Positions 43,390-52,227 are shown, counted from the stretch's first letter. The stretch is DNA of 64,000 nt from JBCDHN01 sp965224535 (GCA_965224535.1 CBDCZR010000001.1:185704-249703), one strand, 5' to 3'. Translations and numbers: made by a program. Notes: generated by a model not told the origin, from the letters alone.

Positions 43390-45030
43390 TCAGTTTTTCG
43401 GCGCGAAGTAGATTTGCTTGTAGTCGTGCTTGTCCAGCACGAGGGGGTGCCAGTTTCGCACGCGCGGATGCAAGGCGTAAACGCGCGTATACCAATAAAT
43501 CGGGATAATCGGCAACTCCGCCATCAACACGTCCTCGGCCTCGCGCAAGAGTTTCAGCCGTGCGTCGGGGTTTTTCTCCAACGCGGCTTGTTTCAACAGC
43601 GAATCATACTTCGCATTGCTCCAGGTTGTGTTGTTATTGCTGTCCCCGGTTCGCCACATATCCAGAAAAGTCGTGGGATCGACGTAATCAGCGATCCAGC
43701 CCGCCCGAGCCATGGTGTATTTCCTCTCGTAGGTGGTCACCTGGAACACTTTCCACTCCTGGTTGTTGATCGTGATGGTGTCAGGGTCGAGATCCAGATT
43801 TTTGCGCCACATGTCCTGGATTGCCTCGGCGATTTTGCGGTGTTGCTCGGAGGTGTTGATCAACAACTCGAATTTCGGCAGGTTATTGCCGTATTTCGAC
43901 TCCGCCAGCAGTTTGCGCGCCTCTTCCGGGTCAAAGCGCACGACGTCCGGCGGTTCGTAGACGCCTTCGATGGGCGGAGTGTATGCGGTTGCCGGCATCT
44001 GGCCTCCCCGGGTGACGTATTTCACGATTTCGCGCCGGTCGATTGCCAGGGCCAAGGCGCGTCGGACCTTGGGATCGTCCAACGGCGGCTTTGTAATATT
44101 GCAGCGGTAAAAATAGGAGCCGGAATACGGTTCTTCGCGGTAAACCTCCGGGTAGTGCTCTTTGTAGTAATCGATCAACGTCGGCGGCAACACGTAGGTC
44201 AAGTGATTGGCCTTATCGCGAAACATCCGCTCGTCGGTATAACTATCCGCCGGGATGAACCATATCTCGTTCAGCTTCACGTCTTCGGCGCCCCAGAAGT
44301 GCGGATTTCGTTCTACGATAACCTTGTCGTTGATGCGCCAGGATTTTAGCTGAAACGGGCCGTTCCCCACGTGGTTTCCAGGTTTTTGCCAATCGGTGAA
44401 CTTGTCGTCAAAATCGCCGAACTTGTCGATCGTGGGCGGATGCACGGGATACCAGGTTTGATGCTTCACCACGCCGGGAAAATAGGCCGTCGGCGAGTGC
44501 AGCCGGCACTCCAAGGTAAACTCGTCCAACGCCTTTGCGCCGACTTCCGCGAAGTCCTTGACCTCGCCCTTGTTGAAAGCCTCCGCGTTTTCCAAAAAAT
44601 ACAGCATCGAGGCGTAAACCGATCCGTAACCCGGCGCTAGCGTGCGATGGAACGCGTAGACGAAGTGCTCCGCCGTAACGATATCCCCATTCGACCACCG
44701 TGCCGGCTCCAACTTCGGCAAATCCGGGTGATCGCCCCCGCGCAGATAAAACGTCCACACCGTGAAATCCTCGTTCGGCTCCCAAGCCTGCGCCACCCCG
44801 GGTTGATGCTGCTTGTCGTCGCTGATGTGGTAGTTCACCAGCCCTTCGAACAGCGCCAGCATAATGTTGCTGTCCCCAACGCTTTGAACTTGGCCGGGAT
44901 CGAGCGTTTTCGGCTCCGCGCCGTTGCCAAGGATGAGGATCCCGTTGTCAGCGGCATGTTCGGCGCGATCGATTTGGCACGCGGCGTTGCAGGCCAGGAC
45001 AAAGGCCAGGATGACGGGTTTTAGACGCAC
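43390..45030 (-). CDS. oppA: peptide ABC transporter substrate-binding lipoprotein, OppA type
   Basis: A 546-residue periplasmic binding protein. The signal region (RLKPVILAFVLACNAACQ) contains a probable lipobox (AAC). NGAEPKTLDPGQVQSVGDSNIMLALFEGL is the solute-binding protein family 5 start, and the protein has the expected length. Start codon is GTG. It is the first gene of oppABC and divergent from the DUF488 genes. The ligand is probably a peptide, but family 5 also includes nickel and sugar binders. Confidence 0.92.
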   Translation of the reverse strand: MRLKPVILAFVLACNAACQIDRAEHAADNGILILGNGAEPKTLDPGQVQSVGDSNIMLALFEGLVNYHISDDKQHQPGVAQAWEPNEDFTVWTFYLRGGDHPDLPKLEPARWSNGDIVTAEHFVYAFHRTLAPGYGSVYASMLYFLENAEAFNKGEVKDFAEVGAKALDEFTLECRLHSPTAYFPGVVKHQTWYPVHPPTIDKFGDFDDKFTDWQKPGNHVGNGPFQLKSWRINDKVIVERNPHFWGAEDVKLNEIWFIPADSYTDERMFRDKANHLTYVLPPTLIDYYKEHYPEVYREEPYSGSYFYRCNITKPPLDDPKVRRALALAIDRREIVKYVTRGGQMPATAYTPPIEGVYEPPDVVRFDPEEARKLLAESKYGNNLPKFELLINTSEQHRKIAEAIQDMWRKNLDLDPDTITINNQEWKVFQVTTYERKYTMARAGWIADYVDPTTFLDMWRTGDSNNNTTWSNAKYDSLLKQAALEKNPDARLKLLREAEDVLMAELPIIPIYWYTRVYALHPRVRNWHPLVLDKHDYKQIYFAPKN

Positions 45031-45115
45031 GCCGCTAGTTGAGCGAGAACGGGCGGCGAATCAACCAAAACCCAAAGTTGCCAACTTCGCCGGTCCACCT
45101 AAACTGGGCGGCGGA

Positions 45116-45733
45116 ATGGCTGCCGCTTCCCGCGAGATTTTCACCATCGGCCACTCGACGCATCCCATCGAGCGCTTCATCGAGTTGCTCCAGGCTCACC
45201 AAATTACCGCGCTGGCCGACGTCCGCTCCTCGCCCTACAGCGAGTTCAACCACCAGTTTAACCGTGAGCCGCTCAAAACCGCGCTGGAAGAGGCGGGCAT
45301 CGCCTACGTGTTTCTGGGGCGCGAGTTAGGCGCGCGCAGTGACGATCCCGCGTGCTATGACGGGAACAGCCAGGTGGTTTACGCCCAAATTGCAGCCGGC
45401 GAGCTTTTTCGCAGCGGACTGGAGCGGGTTTGCCAAGGCGCGGAGAGCCATCGCGTTAGCCTGATGTGCGCTGAAAAAGATCCCCTGACCTGTCATCGCA
45501 GCATTTTGGTTAGCCGAAAACTGCGCGAAATGAGCGCTGGGCCGGAGGTTAGGCACATTTTGGAGGACGGCAGCCTTGAAAACCACGCTCAGGCCGAAGC
45601 GCGGCTCATGGAGATGCTGGGAATCGCGGAGGAAGACCTGTTCCTGCCGCGCGAGGCGCAGGTTGCGCGCGCCTACGAGTTGCAGGAGTCGAAAATCGCT
45701 TACCGCCGGCCGGCCGAACCCGCCGAACCATGA
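45116..45733 (+). CDS. DUF488 protein 1
   Basis: A 205-residue DUF488 protein (IFTIGHSTHPIERFIELLQA, LADVRSSPYSEFNHQFNRE, LMCAEKDPLTCHRSILVSR). The conserved CAE..P..CHR motif binds a metal or forms the active site in the family; the biochemical function is unknown. A C-terminal extension of ~60 residues follows the core. ATG at 45116 is chosen just before the conserved core. The TGA overlaps the ATG of the next DUF488 gene, so the two are translationally coupled. Confidence 0.85.
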   Translation: MAAASREIFTIGHSTHPIERFIELLQAHQITALADVRSSPYSEFNHQFNREPLKTALEEAGIAYVFLGRELGARSDDPACYDGNSQVVYAQIAAGELFRSGLERVCQGAESHRVSLMCAEKDPLTCHRSILVSRKLREMSAGPEVRHILEDGSLENHAQAEARLMEMLGIAEEDLFLPREAQVARAYELQESKIAYRRPAEPAEP

Positions 45734-46173
45734 ATTCTGTCGAGCTATACACCATCGGCTTCACCAAAAAATCCGCCGAAGACTTTTTCACCCGCCTCAA
45801 GGCGAGCGGCGTGCGGCGGCTCATCGACGTGCGGCTCAACAACGTCTCCCAACTGGCCGGTTTCGCCAAACGCGACGATCTGCGCTTCTTTTTGGAGTCG
45901 TTTTGCGGCATCGACTACATCCACGAGGTCAACCTGGCGCCGGACTCGGCCATCTTGGACGCTTACAAAAAGCAGAAGGGCCCGTGGGAGGATTTCGAGC
46001 GCGATTTCAACGCATTGATCGAGCAACGGCGCATCGAGGAGAGCGTTTCGCGGGATTTGATCGACCGCGCCTGCCTGCTATGCAGCGAGGATCTGCCGGC
46101 CCACTGTCATCGGCGCCTCATCGCGGAATATCTCGACGCGAAACTTGGCAACGTGACGATCCACCACCTGTAG
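45730..46173 (+). CDS. DUF488 protein 2
   Basis: A 147-residue DUF488 protein of a different subgroup (ELYTIGFTKKSAEDFFTRLK, LLCSEDLPAHCHRRLIAEYL). It overlaps the stop of the first DUF488 gene by 4 bp (ATGA). The two paralogues share the TIGxxxxSAE and CxE..P..CHR motifs, but have different lengths and little other identity, so they may form a heterodimer. No function is known. Confidence 0.85.
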   Translation: MNSVELYTIGFTKKSAEDFFTRLKASGVRRLIDVRLNNVSQLAGFAKRDDLRFFLESFCGIDYIHEVNLAPDSAILDAYKKQKGPWEDFERDFNALIEQRRIEESVSRDLIDRACLLCSEDLPAHCHRRLIAEYLDAKLGNVTIHHL

Positions 46174-46205
46174 CGCGAGAAAGCGGCGAGCGGCCGGGTC
46201 CTTGA

Positions 46206-47375
46206 TTACTGCACCTCTTTGCGATATTCCCCCGGCGTTTTGCCTGCCACGCGCCGAAAAGCGGCGTGAAAGTTCTCCAGGTAGCGAAATCCGCACTCGC
46301 TGGCGATGCGTTTGATCGGCCAGTTGGTGTAGCGCAGGAGTTCGCGGGCGCGGTCGATGCGTAGGCGCGTTAACTCGGCCAGTGGCGTGCGATTTAGCGC
46401 TTTTTTGAAGCGGACTTCCAGGGCTTTGCGGGAAATCGGCAACGCCGCCACGACTCCGGCGACGTCGATGCCTTCTCCCAGCCTTTTGCGCATGATTCGC
46501 ACCGCGCGGATCACCAACTGGTCCTCGGTGGCGACCACGTCGGTGGATTGGCGGGCCATCACGCCCAGGGGCGATACGCGAATGACTTCGCCGGCGAAAT
46601 TCTGGCCATCCAGCAGGCCGTCGAGCAATTCCGCGCCGCGCCGTCCCATGCCCTCCAGGTTGAGCGCCACGCTGGAGAGGGTGGGCGAGAGCACGCCGCA
46701 AAGCACTTCGTCGTTATCGACGCCAATCAGGCCCAAGTCCTCCGGCACGCGAATTCCGGCCAATCGCGCGGCGCCGAGCACGTGGCTGGCGCGCATGTCG
46801 TTGCAGGCAAAGATGCCGACGGGTTTGGGCAGCCCCGCAAGCCAGTCCACCAGGTTCGATTGCTCGCGTTTCCACTCGCGCTCCGCTGCCTTGGCCGGCC
46901 ACTGATAGACGTCAACCGGGCGCCCGACGGCCGCTTCAAAACTGGCCAGCCGCTGGGATTCCCAAACGCCGGCTGAGGGATCGCGCGGGCCCCAGCCGCA
47001 GAACGCGAATTTCTGAAAACCGCGCCCCGCCAGGTGCTCGCCCGCCAGTTGCCCCACCTCTTCTTGGTGATTGGAGAGCGACCACGGGAAAAGGTCCGGA
47101 ATTACGTAGCCCAGGTCTACGGTGGGGATTTTGGCCTGCAAAATCCGGTCCGCCAGGTTCCGGTCGTGAACGCGCACTAACATCCCGTGGGGATCCCAGC
47201 GTTTGAGCAGGTGAATGGATTCATCGGCTCCGCTGGGCTCGAAAAAGAGGTCCCAGTTTGAGTTGCTTCGCGCATAGTTGGCGATGCCTTGGAGTAGCCC
47301 GCGGCCAAACGAGGTGGACGTCTCGATGAGAAGGGCGATGCGGCGGGTTTGGGCCTCTTTTTGGGTCTCGGGCAT
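46206..47375 (-). CDS. XylR-like transcriptional regulator (sugar-binding domain plus AraC helix-turn-helix)
   Basis: A 389-residue regulator. The N-terminal two thirds form a LacI/PBP1-like sugar-binding domain (TRRIALLIETSTSFGRGLLQ, FACNDMRASHVLGAARLAG, VPEDLGLIGVDNDEVLC). The C-terminal ~100 residues are an AraC-type DNA-binding domain (ISRKALEVRFKKALNRTPLA, IASECGFRYLENFHAAFRRV). This architecture is that of xylose-operon activators and of many carbohydrate regulators in Verrucomicrobiota. It is not next to sugar genes here, so the inducer is unknown. Confidence 0.92.
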   Translation of the reverse strand: MPETQKEAQTRRIALLIETSTSFGRGLLQGIANYARSNSNWDLFFEPSGADESIHLLKRWDPHGMLVRVHDRNLADRILQAKIPTVDLGYVIPDLFPWSLSNHQEEVGQLAGEHLAGRGFQKFAFCGWGPRDPSAGVWESQRLASFEAAVGRPVDVYQWPAKAAEREWKREQSNLVDWLAGLPKPVGIFACNDMRASHVLGAARLAGIRVPEDLGLIGVDNDEVLCGVLSPTLSSVALNLEGMGRRGAELLDGLLDGQNFAGEVIRVSPLGVMARQSTDVVATEDQLVIRAVRIMRKRLGEGIDVAGVVAALPISRKALEVRFKKALNRTPLAELTRLRIDRARELLRYTNWPIKRIASECGFRYLENFHAAFRRVAGKTPGEYRKEVQ

Positions 47376-47429
47376 CCTGCTGACCTACCCTGCGAGCAAA
47401 GCGCAACAAAACGCGCGCTTCGTCCGCGT

Positions 47430-48107
47430 CTACGATAGCTGCGGCGGCTCCGGAGGCTGTTGGGGCTGTTGCGCGGAATCGATGAACGGCCCTTGCTGGA
47501 ATTCCGCCAAAATTCCCTTGATGTGGGTGGCGGAAAGCTGCAAGGCGTCGCCAATTTTCATGAGCAGGTCGATTTCCGTGGGATCGACGTGTCCGTCGGC
47601 GGCGGCGATGCGGTAGCCGGCCTTCATGGTGATTTCCTTGCCGTTGTCGTTGAGCGTGGGCGCCAAATGGGTGGCTAATTCCAGGCAATCGATCTTTTGG
47701 GTCTGGATTTCGGCGATTTCTTCGCGCAGCTCCTGTTCGGGCAATTCGGTGTCGGTCAGTTCCTTGTAAATCTGCTGAACCATGGCCACTTCGCTATCGT
47801 CGATGACTCCGTCGGCCAGCAGCATGCCGATCATGACCTGCTTGATGGCGACGTGAAAGAGCGCCTCAATTTGGATCGCTTCGTGGCTGGGATCGTACTC
47901 TAAAACGCGGGTGTCAAAGGTGCCCTGACAACTGGGGCACTCGATGTATTCGCCCAGCTTGTCCATGGGGATGACGGGGATAAAGTAGAGAGTGAAAAAG
48001 CGCCGCACGCGCTTCCAGTTGTATTGCCGGGTGTCGCCGCATTGCGGGCAGTAGAACTCGCCGCGCTGAGGGGTTGTGGTCACGCCTCGGGTGCCGAAAA
48101 TGATCAT
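47430..48107 (-). CDS. zinc-ribbon TerB-like protein
   Basis: A 225-residue protein. A zinc ribbon (C20, C23, C57, C60) surrounds a hydrophobic patch (RRFFTLYFIPVIPM), followed by a helical TerB-like domain with two acidic repeats (GMLLADGVIDDSEVAMVQQI and YRIAAADGHVDPTEIDLLMK). The tail is Gln/Pro-rich. The D..G..D..E pattern may bind metal. TerB-type proteins are tied to tellurite or envelope stress, but this one has no ter genes nearby. The start at 48107 puts MIIFGTRGVTTTPQRGEFYC first. Confidence 0.8.
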   Translation of the reverse strand: MIIFGTRGVTTTPQRGEFYCPQCGDTRQYNWKRVRRFFTLYFIPVIPMDKLGEYIECPSCQGTFDTRVLEYDPSHEAIQIEALFHVAIKQVMIGMLLADGVIDDSEVAMVQQIYKELTDTELPEQELREEIAEIQTQKIDCLELATHLAPTLNDNGKEITMKAGYRIAAADGHVDPTEIDLLMKIGDALQLSATHIKGILAEFQQGPFIDSAQQPQQPPEPPQLS

Positions 48108-48238
48108 GATGGACGCAGATGTTAGGTTGGGAATTTGAAGGGTAAGCCAAGGCAGGGGCAAAGATCAAGCACAGATGAGCGCGTGATGCAGGGCAAGCGT
48201 CCCCTTGCGTTTCAGAGCCCTCCGGAAAAGCCCCCAAA

Positions 48239-49192
48239 CTAGGATTCCGCATCATCCGGGGCGTCTTCCGGCTCTGAAGGCGCCGTCGCGGCGGACAGCA
48301 AACCGCGCAGGTTTTCCAGCCACTTGGTTGCGTCAGGGTGGTCGGCGTGCGTGCGGAGCAACTGGATCATGGCGATGGCGCCCTGCTGCTGGGAGGCGTT
48401 TTGAAACACGTCGGCGGCTTTGGCCCAGTAAAGGCGCGGGAGGCGCTCGTCCTCAAATTTTTCCAGGGCAACGGTGTCTTCTTCCCGGGTCAACTCCGTG
48501 ATCCGCTTTTCCAGGGCAATCCGGCGATCCCAAGCTGGGGAGAGGCCGGCGGGCGCTTCGGCGCGAAAATACGGGAACACGCTGTTTTCGTAGACCGACG
48601 CCGTGTTGCCGGGCTGATAACTCCAGTTTTTGACCTGCAACGATTGGTTCAGCTCGTAGGCTTCGGCAAAAACCGTGCGATTGACCGCTTCACGCAAGGT
48701 GCGCAGCCCGCCGCCTTCCAGGTTTTCGTAATTCGCCACGATGCTGGCGACGAATTTTTCAAGCTCGGGCACGAGAATCTCGCGCTCCACGCCTTCAGCG
48801 GCCCGGAGCGTCAAGACCAGGTATTGAAGCTGGAGGCGCATCGCGGCCAAGGTGGCGGGATCCTTGAGCCGGTTCTCATTTTTGTCGCGCCAGTCGCGAA
48901 ATTCGGAAAATCGCGCGCCGTGGCGGTCGAAGCGCAGTTCCTTCACGCACTTCAGGTAGAACTCGAGCGCGGCTTTGTCGCTGGACGCGGCGGAACGAAA
49001 CATTTCCACGGCGCTGGAGCGGGTGGAGAGGCGTTTGCCTTCAACGACTTCCTCGATCGACTTGAGTTCCGCGAGGATTTTTTGAAGCTGCTCCGCGGTC
49101 AAGGTTTCGGCCGCGTTTAGAGGCAGCAAAGCGCCGAGCGCCAATGCGGCGGCGACAACGGGAAGGGAGGGGAAGGGATGGAACGGTTGCAT
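48239..49192 (-). CDS. hypothetical secreted protein (317 aa)
   Basis: A signal peptide (MQPFHPFPSLPVVAAALALGALL) is followed by a mostly helical body (TAEQLQKILAELKSIEEVVE, AALEFYLKCVKELRFDRHGA) and an acidic tail (SEPEDAPDDAES). No family is recognised; helical hairpins resemble TPR-like solenoids without clear repeat consensus. Probably periplasmic. ATG at 49192; a TTG two codons earlier is possible. A 184-bp MITE-like element lies upstream. Confidence 0.75.
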   Translation of the reverse strand: MQPFHPFPSLPVVAAALALGALLPLNAAETLTAEQLQKILAELKSIEEVVEGKRLSTRSSAVEMFRSAASSDKAALEFYLKCVKELRFDRHGARFSEFRDWRDKNENRLKDPATLAAMRLQLQYLVLTLRAAEGVEREILVPELEKFVASIVANYENLEGGGLRTLREAVNRTVFAEAYELNQSLQVKNWSYQPGNTASVYENSVFPYFRAEAPAGLSPAWDRRIALEKRITELTREEDTVALEKFEDERLPRLYWAKAADVFQNASQQQGAIAMIQLLRTHADHPDATKWLENLRGLLSAATAPSEPEDAPDDAES

Positions 49193-49235
49193 GGGCAAAG
49201 GTAAGACGTGCGCGAAAACCGCGGGTTCTCAACTT

Positions 49236-49419
49236 TTAACCTGCATTTCTCACGGGTTTTCGTCGCGAGGCGCAGCGAGGACGCGTTCTGCCAAGGCGCG
49301 CGCGAAATTTGCCGCCGGGCTGTGTGAGGACATACTGTCCAAGGCAAATTTCGCGCGGAACGCAGGCAGAATACGCCGCAGCAAGCCGCAGCAGAAAACC
49401 CGTGAGAAATGCAGGTTAA
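49236..49419. mobile_element. 184-bp MITE-like long inverted repeat
   Basis: The ends are perfect 25-bp terminal inverted repeats (49236-49260 and 49395-49419; TTAACCTGCATTTCTCACGG at the left). Pairing continues imperfectly inwards (TTCTGCC...CGCGAAATTTGCC against its complement), so nearly the whole element is one palindrome. There is no coding sequence and no clear target duplication. It lies in the divergent region between the 317-aa secreted protein and a frameshifted secreted-protein gene; the 329-bp gap contains little else recognisable. Confidence 0.7.
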
Positions 49420-49579
49420 CGGCGCAACTGCTGAAAAACAACCCTCCCCTCGCCGTCCCACCTTCACACCGCAAACAGCTTGCCCTTTGCCGCGAAGATT
49501 CCTACACTTGTGGACCCGAACATGAAACTCACCGCCCCTTGCTTCACAATCTTGCTCATTTCCTTGGCCGCTTCCGGAA

Positions 49580-50185
49580 GTGGTCCTGGCCCAAATTCAG
49601 CGAAATCCCACGACAGGTCCGTTCGTGCGCATGGTCAAGCACAACGACGGCAGCCGCACGGTCACTGCCAGCCCCGATTCCACGAAAAAAACCCAGGAAA
49701 TCACGACTTACGACGCACAGGGCACCCTGCGATTGAAGCGAGTCTATCGGATGAACCAATACGACAAGCCGGACTCCTTCATTATCTCCGATGGCGCCGG
49801 CCGTCCGCTGGTGGAGGGAAAATTCAACTACGACATGCATCACCGGCTGCAAACCGAGGAGCTTTTCGAGTTGCCCAGCAGGCAATTGCTGCGCCGCCAG
49901 GTGCACAGCTATGACCTGGCCAACCAGGATTCCGTCCGGACCACGAATTACGCCGCGTTGCCGCCCGAGCTGCTGCGCTGGATGGATCCCGATGGCTACG
50001 TGGCCGGGATCAAGACCCCGCAAAAAGGGGTGAATGGCCCCATTTGGCACCGCGGAAATTCGCGGCAGGGACGCTCGGGCGCCACCACCGCATCCACCGA
50101 TTCCTCTCCGCGGAGAACCGAGCAGAAGAAGGGCGTCTTGGGCAGGATGAAGGGGTGGATCGGATTCGGCAAACGCAAAAAATGA
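49580..50185 (+). CDS. hypothetical secreted protein with frameshifted signal peptide
   Basis: The 201-codon frame begins at a GTG (VVLAQIQRNPTTGPFVRMVK) and continues through a soluble domain (DGSRTVTASPDSTKKTQEIT, YDAQGTLRLKRVYRMN) to a basic tail ending RMKGWIGFGKRKK. A typical signal peptide start, MKLTAPCFTILLISLAA, is encoded from 49522 in another frame and would join at VVLAQ if one base in GGAAGTGG (around 49577) were absent. Either a sequencing error or a real frameshift has separated them. Family unknown. Its stop overlaps the next ATG. Confidence 0.65.
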   Translation: MVLAQIQRNPTTGPFVRMVKHNDGSRTVTASPDSTKKTQEITTYDAQGTLRLKRVYRMNQYDKPDSFIISDGAGRPLVEGKFNYDMHHRLQTEELFELPSRQLLRRQVHSYDLANQDSVRTTNYAALPPELLRWMDPDGYVAGIKTPQKGVNGPIWHRGNSRQGRSGATTASTDSSPRRTEQKKGVLGRMKGWIGFGKRKK

Positions 50186-50397
50186 GGTCCGGCCCGGGAC
50201 GGACGCTTGGCGAACTCCTACTCGCGGCGATTGCGCTTGGCGGCGTTTGCTACGGTTTGTATTGGCGGGGGATTGCCTCAAAAGCGGCGCCAAACGTGGA
50301 CAACGACCGGCAAATCCTGGATTTGTACCGCAAGCTGGAGCAAGTTGAAGCGGTTAACGACAAGCTTTTGGAGCGCATCGCGGAATTGGAGCGTTAG
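50182..50397 (+). CDS. small membrane protein with coiled coil (71 aa)
   Basis: A 71-residue protein: a short basic leader, one membrane helix (LGELLLAAIALGGVCYGLYW) and a C-terminal coiled coil (QILDLYRKLEQVEAVNDKLL, ERIAELER). The ATG overlaps the stop of the preceding gene by 4 bp, so it is translationally coupled to it. Such single-span coiled-coil proteins often tether other proteins to the membrane; no specific role can be given. Confidence 0.65.
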   Translation: MRSGPGRTLGELLLAAIALGGVCYGLYWRGIASKAAPNVDNDRQILDLYRKLEQVEAVNDKLLERIAELER

Positions 50398-50532
50398 GGG
50401 CTGATTAAGCGGAAAAATCGCCCAACGCGGCCCGATTTTCGCCAAAAGGTCAAAAAGCTCACAAAATACCCTTTCCAAGCCACAATTTGGTGCCTAGGTG
50501 TGGTCCATGCGCTGGCAGAGCGCACCAGAAAC

Positions 50533-51135
50533 ATGAAATCACGACACATTGGAGGAAGTGGCAGACTTGGTCTGTCGAAATCCGGGGAATGGCTGGTGGG
50601 AGCCGTTTTACTGGTTGTTGGTTATCTCGCGCTCGAGCCGGTTTCCGCTCAAGGATCCAAAACGCGCTTCGGCTTTTTGGAAGAGCAGCGGCTCGAATCC
50701 TACCTGCTCCGGCCGGGGTACGGCGTCTACAGCACCACGGCCTTGCCGCCGGTCAACACCTACGGGTTTAAGCACGCTGGCGGCGCCGTGGAACGCGGGG
50801 CGCGCGTTGCTCTGATCCGCCGCGGCTCCTCCGCGCTTCCCTCGGGCGGCTCCAGCATTCCGCCGCCAAATTTGATGGTGGTTTCCGGCTTGCGCCCCGG
50901 CACGGCGGCCCCCACCTCCGGCGCGCGCCGGTTGTTTGCGCGGAACAACACCAACCTGGGATTGCGCACCACCAACGACGGCTACTACATCATGCCCCGC
51001 ACGCGCAATTTGCCCACCAACAGCCGCACAACCGTCCGGCGCAGCAAACCGGCGTCAAAGAAGGCCGCCGCGCCGAAAACCAAGCGCCGCGGGATCGGCC
51101 TACGCAGCCTGTTTGGGCGGTCCAAGGCCAGATAG
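50533..51135 (+). CDS. hypothetical basic secreted protein (200 aa)
   Basis: A signal sequence after a basic stretch (GEWLVGAVLLVVGYLALEPV, SAQGS) is followed by a Gly/Ser/Arg-rich body (RFGFLEEQRLESYLLRPGYG) and a strongly basic tail (RRSKPASKKAAAPKTKRRGI). No domain is recognised. ATG at 50533 begins MKSRHIGGSG. It follows the small coiled-coil gene by 135 bp on the same strand. Both it and the preceding protein end in Lys/Arg-rich tails. Confidence 0.65.
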   Translation: MKSRHIGGSGRLGLSKSGEWLVGAVLLVVGYLALEPVSAQGSKTRFGFLEEQRLESYLLRPGYGVYSTTALPPVNTYGFKHAGGAVERGARVALIRRGSSALPSGGSSIPPPNLMVVSGLRPGTAAPTSGARRLFARNNTNLGLRTTNDGYYIMPRTRNLPTNSRTTVRRSKPASKKAAAPKTKRRGIGLRSLFGRSKAR

Positions 51136-51148
51136 CCTGCCTGACAAA

Positions 51149-51682
51149 TCAATTCGAAGAAACGCGCTGGAAGCGAACCTGACCTTTCACCGTTTCGTTG
51201 TTTTGCGAATCGAAAAACTGGATGTCCACGATGTATTCCTCGCCTTCAAAGTGTTGACGCAGCACGACGCGCGCGCCTCCGGATGAGCCGGAGGTCTGGT
51301 TGAGAGTGGCGCTCAAATCCGCTTCGTCGATGGAGACCTCATACTCCGCGTCCAGCTTGATGTTGCTGGTGGCGTCGGTGATGAATTTGCCCAAATATTG
51401 GCCTTCGATGACGTGGGGCCGAAATTCCCAGCGGTAGGGAACTTCGGTTTGGTCGACCCGCAGCGTGCCTTTCACGGCGAACATGGCGCCATCGTCGGAA
51501 AACGCGGCCTGGATGTCGTTTTGGAGCTGGGCGGTTCCCTGCTTGCTGGTTAGCTGGCCCTTGCCGGTCCAGGCGCCGACCATTTTCTGGAAAAAGGCGT
51601 TGTCGCTCACGGATTGGCCGGAGACGGGGCCGATGCAGGCCAACGCAGCGCAAACGAGGGTCGGAATCGGGCGAAATTTCAC
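51149..51682 (-). CDS. secreted hypothetical protein, tandem paralogue 2
   Basis: A 177-residue exported protein with signal peptide (RPIPTLVCAALACIGPVSGQ) and a beta-rich domain (FFQKMVGAWTGKGQLTSKQG, VIEGQYLGKFITDATSNIKL) resembling lipocalin-like or DUF1579-type proteins. It starts with GTG, which overlaps the TGA of the upstream gene by 4 bp (GTGA), with GAGGA as ribosome-binding site. The upstream gene encodes a protein of the same plan (FFQALAGEWSGTGSM), so the pair arose by duplication. Function unknown. Confidence 0.78.
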   Translation of the reverse strand: MKFRPIPTLVCAALACIGPVSGQSVSDNAFFQKMVGAWTGKGQLTSKQGTAQLQNDIQAAFSDDGAMFAVKGTLRVDQTEVPYRWEFRPHVIEGQYLGKFITDATSNIKLDAEYEVSIDEADLSATLNQTSGSSGGARVVLRQHFEGEEYIVDIQFFDSQNNETVKGQVRFQRVSSN

Positions 51683-52155
51683 GGTTTTCCTCGTTTCAGG
51701 TTCAAAATGGCGGTGGCGGCGTCTGCTCCGGTTTTTTTCAGCTCGATCCGCAGGGTGTCGGCGGCGAGTTTGAAGGTAAATTCGCGTTCCGAGCCCACCA
51801 CTTTCGCGGAATTGCCGGCGCGATCGATGGTGGCGGTGAGGTTGGCGCTGGCGCCGTCGCTGTTGGCGTAACTCACGGTAATCGCGCCCCGGGCTTCGGC
51901 AAAGGTCATGCTGTAGAGGCCCAATTCGCCGCCGATGGTGATGTCGCCTTCCAGCTTGAATTTGCCGTCCGTGGCTTCCGCGCGAATTCGCGCCGGATCG
52001 ATGGGGGCGGTGTTGCCGCCGGCGGTCATGGAGCCGGTTCCGGACCATTCACCGGCCAGGGCCTGGAAGAACGGTTGGTCCAACTCTCCGGCCGAGGCGA
52101 TGGGAACGCCGGCCAGGGCGAGAAGTGTGAGAACGGGCAAAAAACGTGGGTTCAT
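51679..52155 (-). CDS. secreted hypothetical protein, tandem paralogue 1
   Basis: A 158-residue exported protein with signal peptide MNPRFLPVLTLLALAGVPIA and the conserved opening FFQALAGEWSGTGSM shared with its downstream neighbour (FFQKMVGAWTGKGQL). The remainder is an alternating beta-strand pattern (DGKFKLEGDITIGGELGLYS). It is translationally coupled to the second copy by a 4-bp overlap. No catalytic motif is visible. Confidence 0.78.
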   Translation of the reverse strand: MNPRFLPVLTLLALAGVPIASAGELDQPFFQALAGEWSGTGSMTAGGNTAPIDPARIRAEATDGKFKLEGDITIGGELGLYSMTFAEARGAITVSYANSDGASANLTATIDRAGNSAKVVGSEREFTFKLAADTLRIELKKTGADAATAILNLKRGKP

Positions 52156-52227
52156 TCGGTTTTCTTGCGTTTGAAAGGGGGAACAATGAAAGTCACTCTA
52201 GCGCATCCGGGGCGTGTGGCAACCCTC

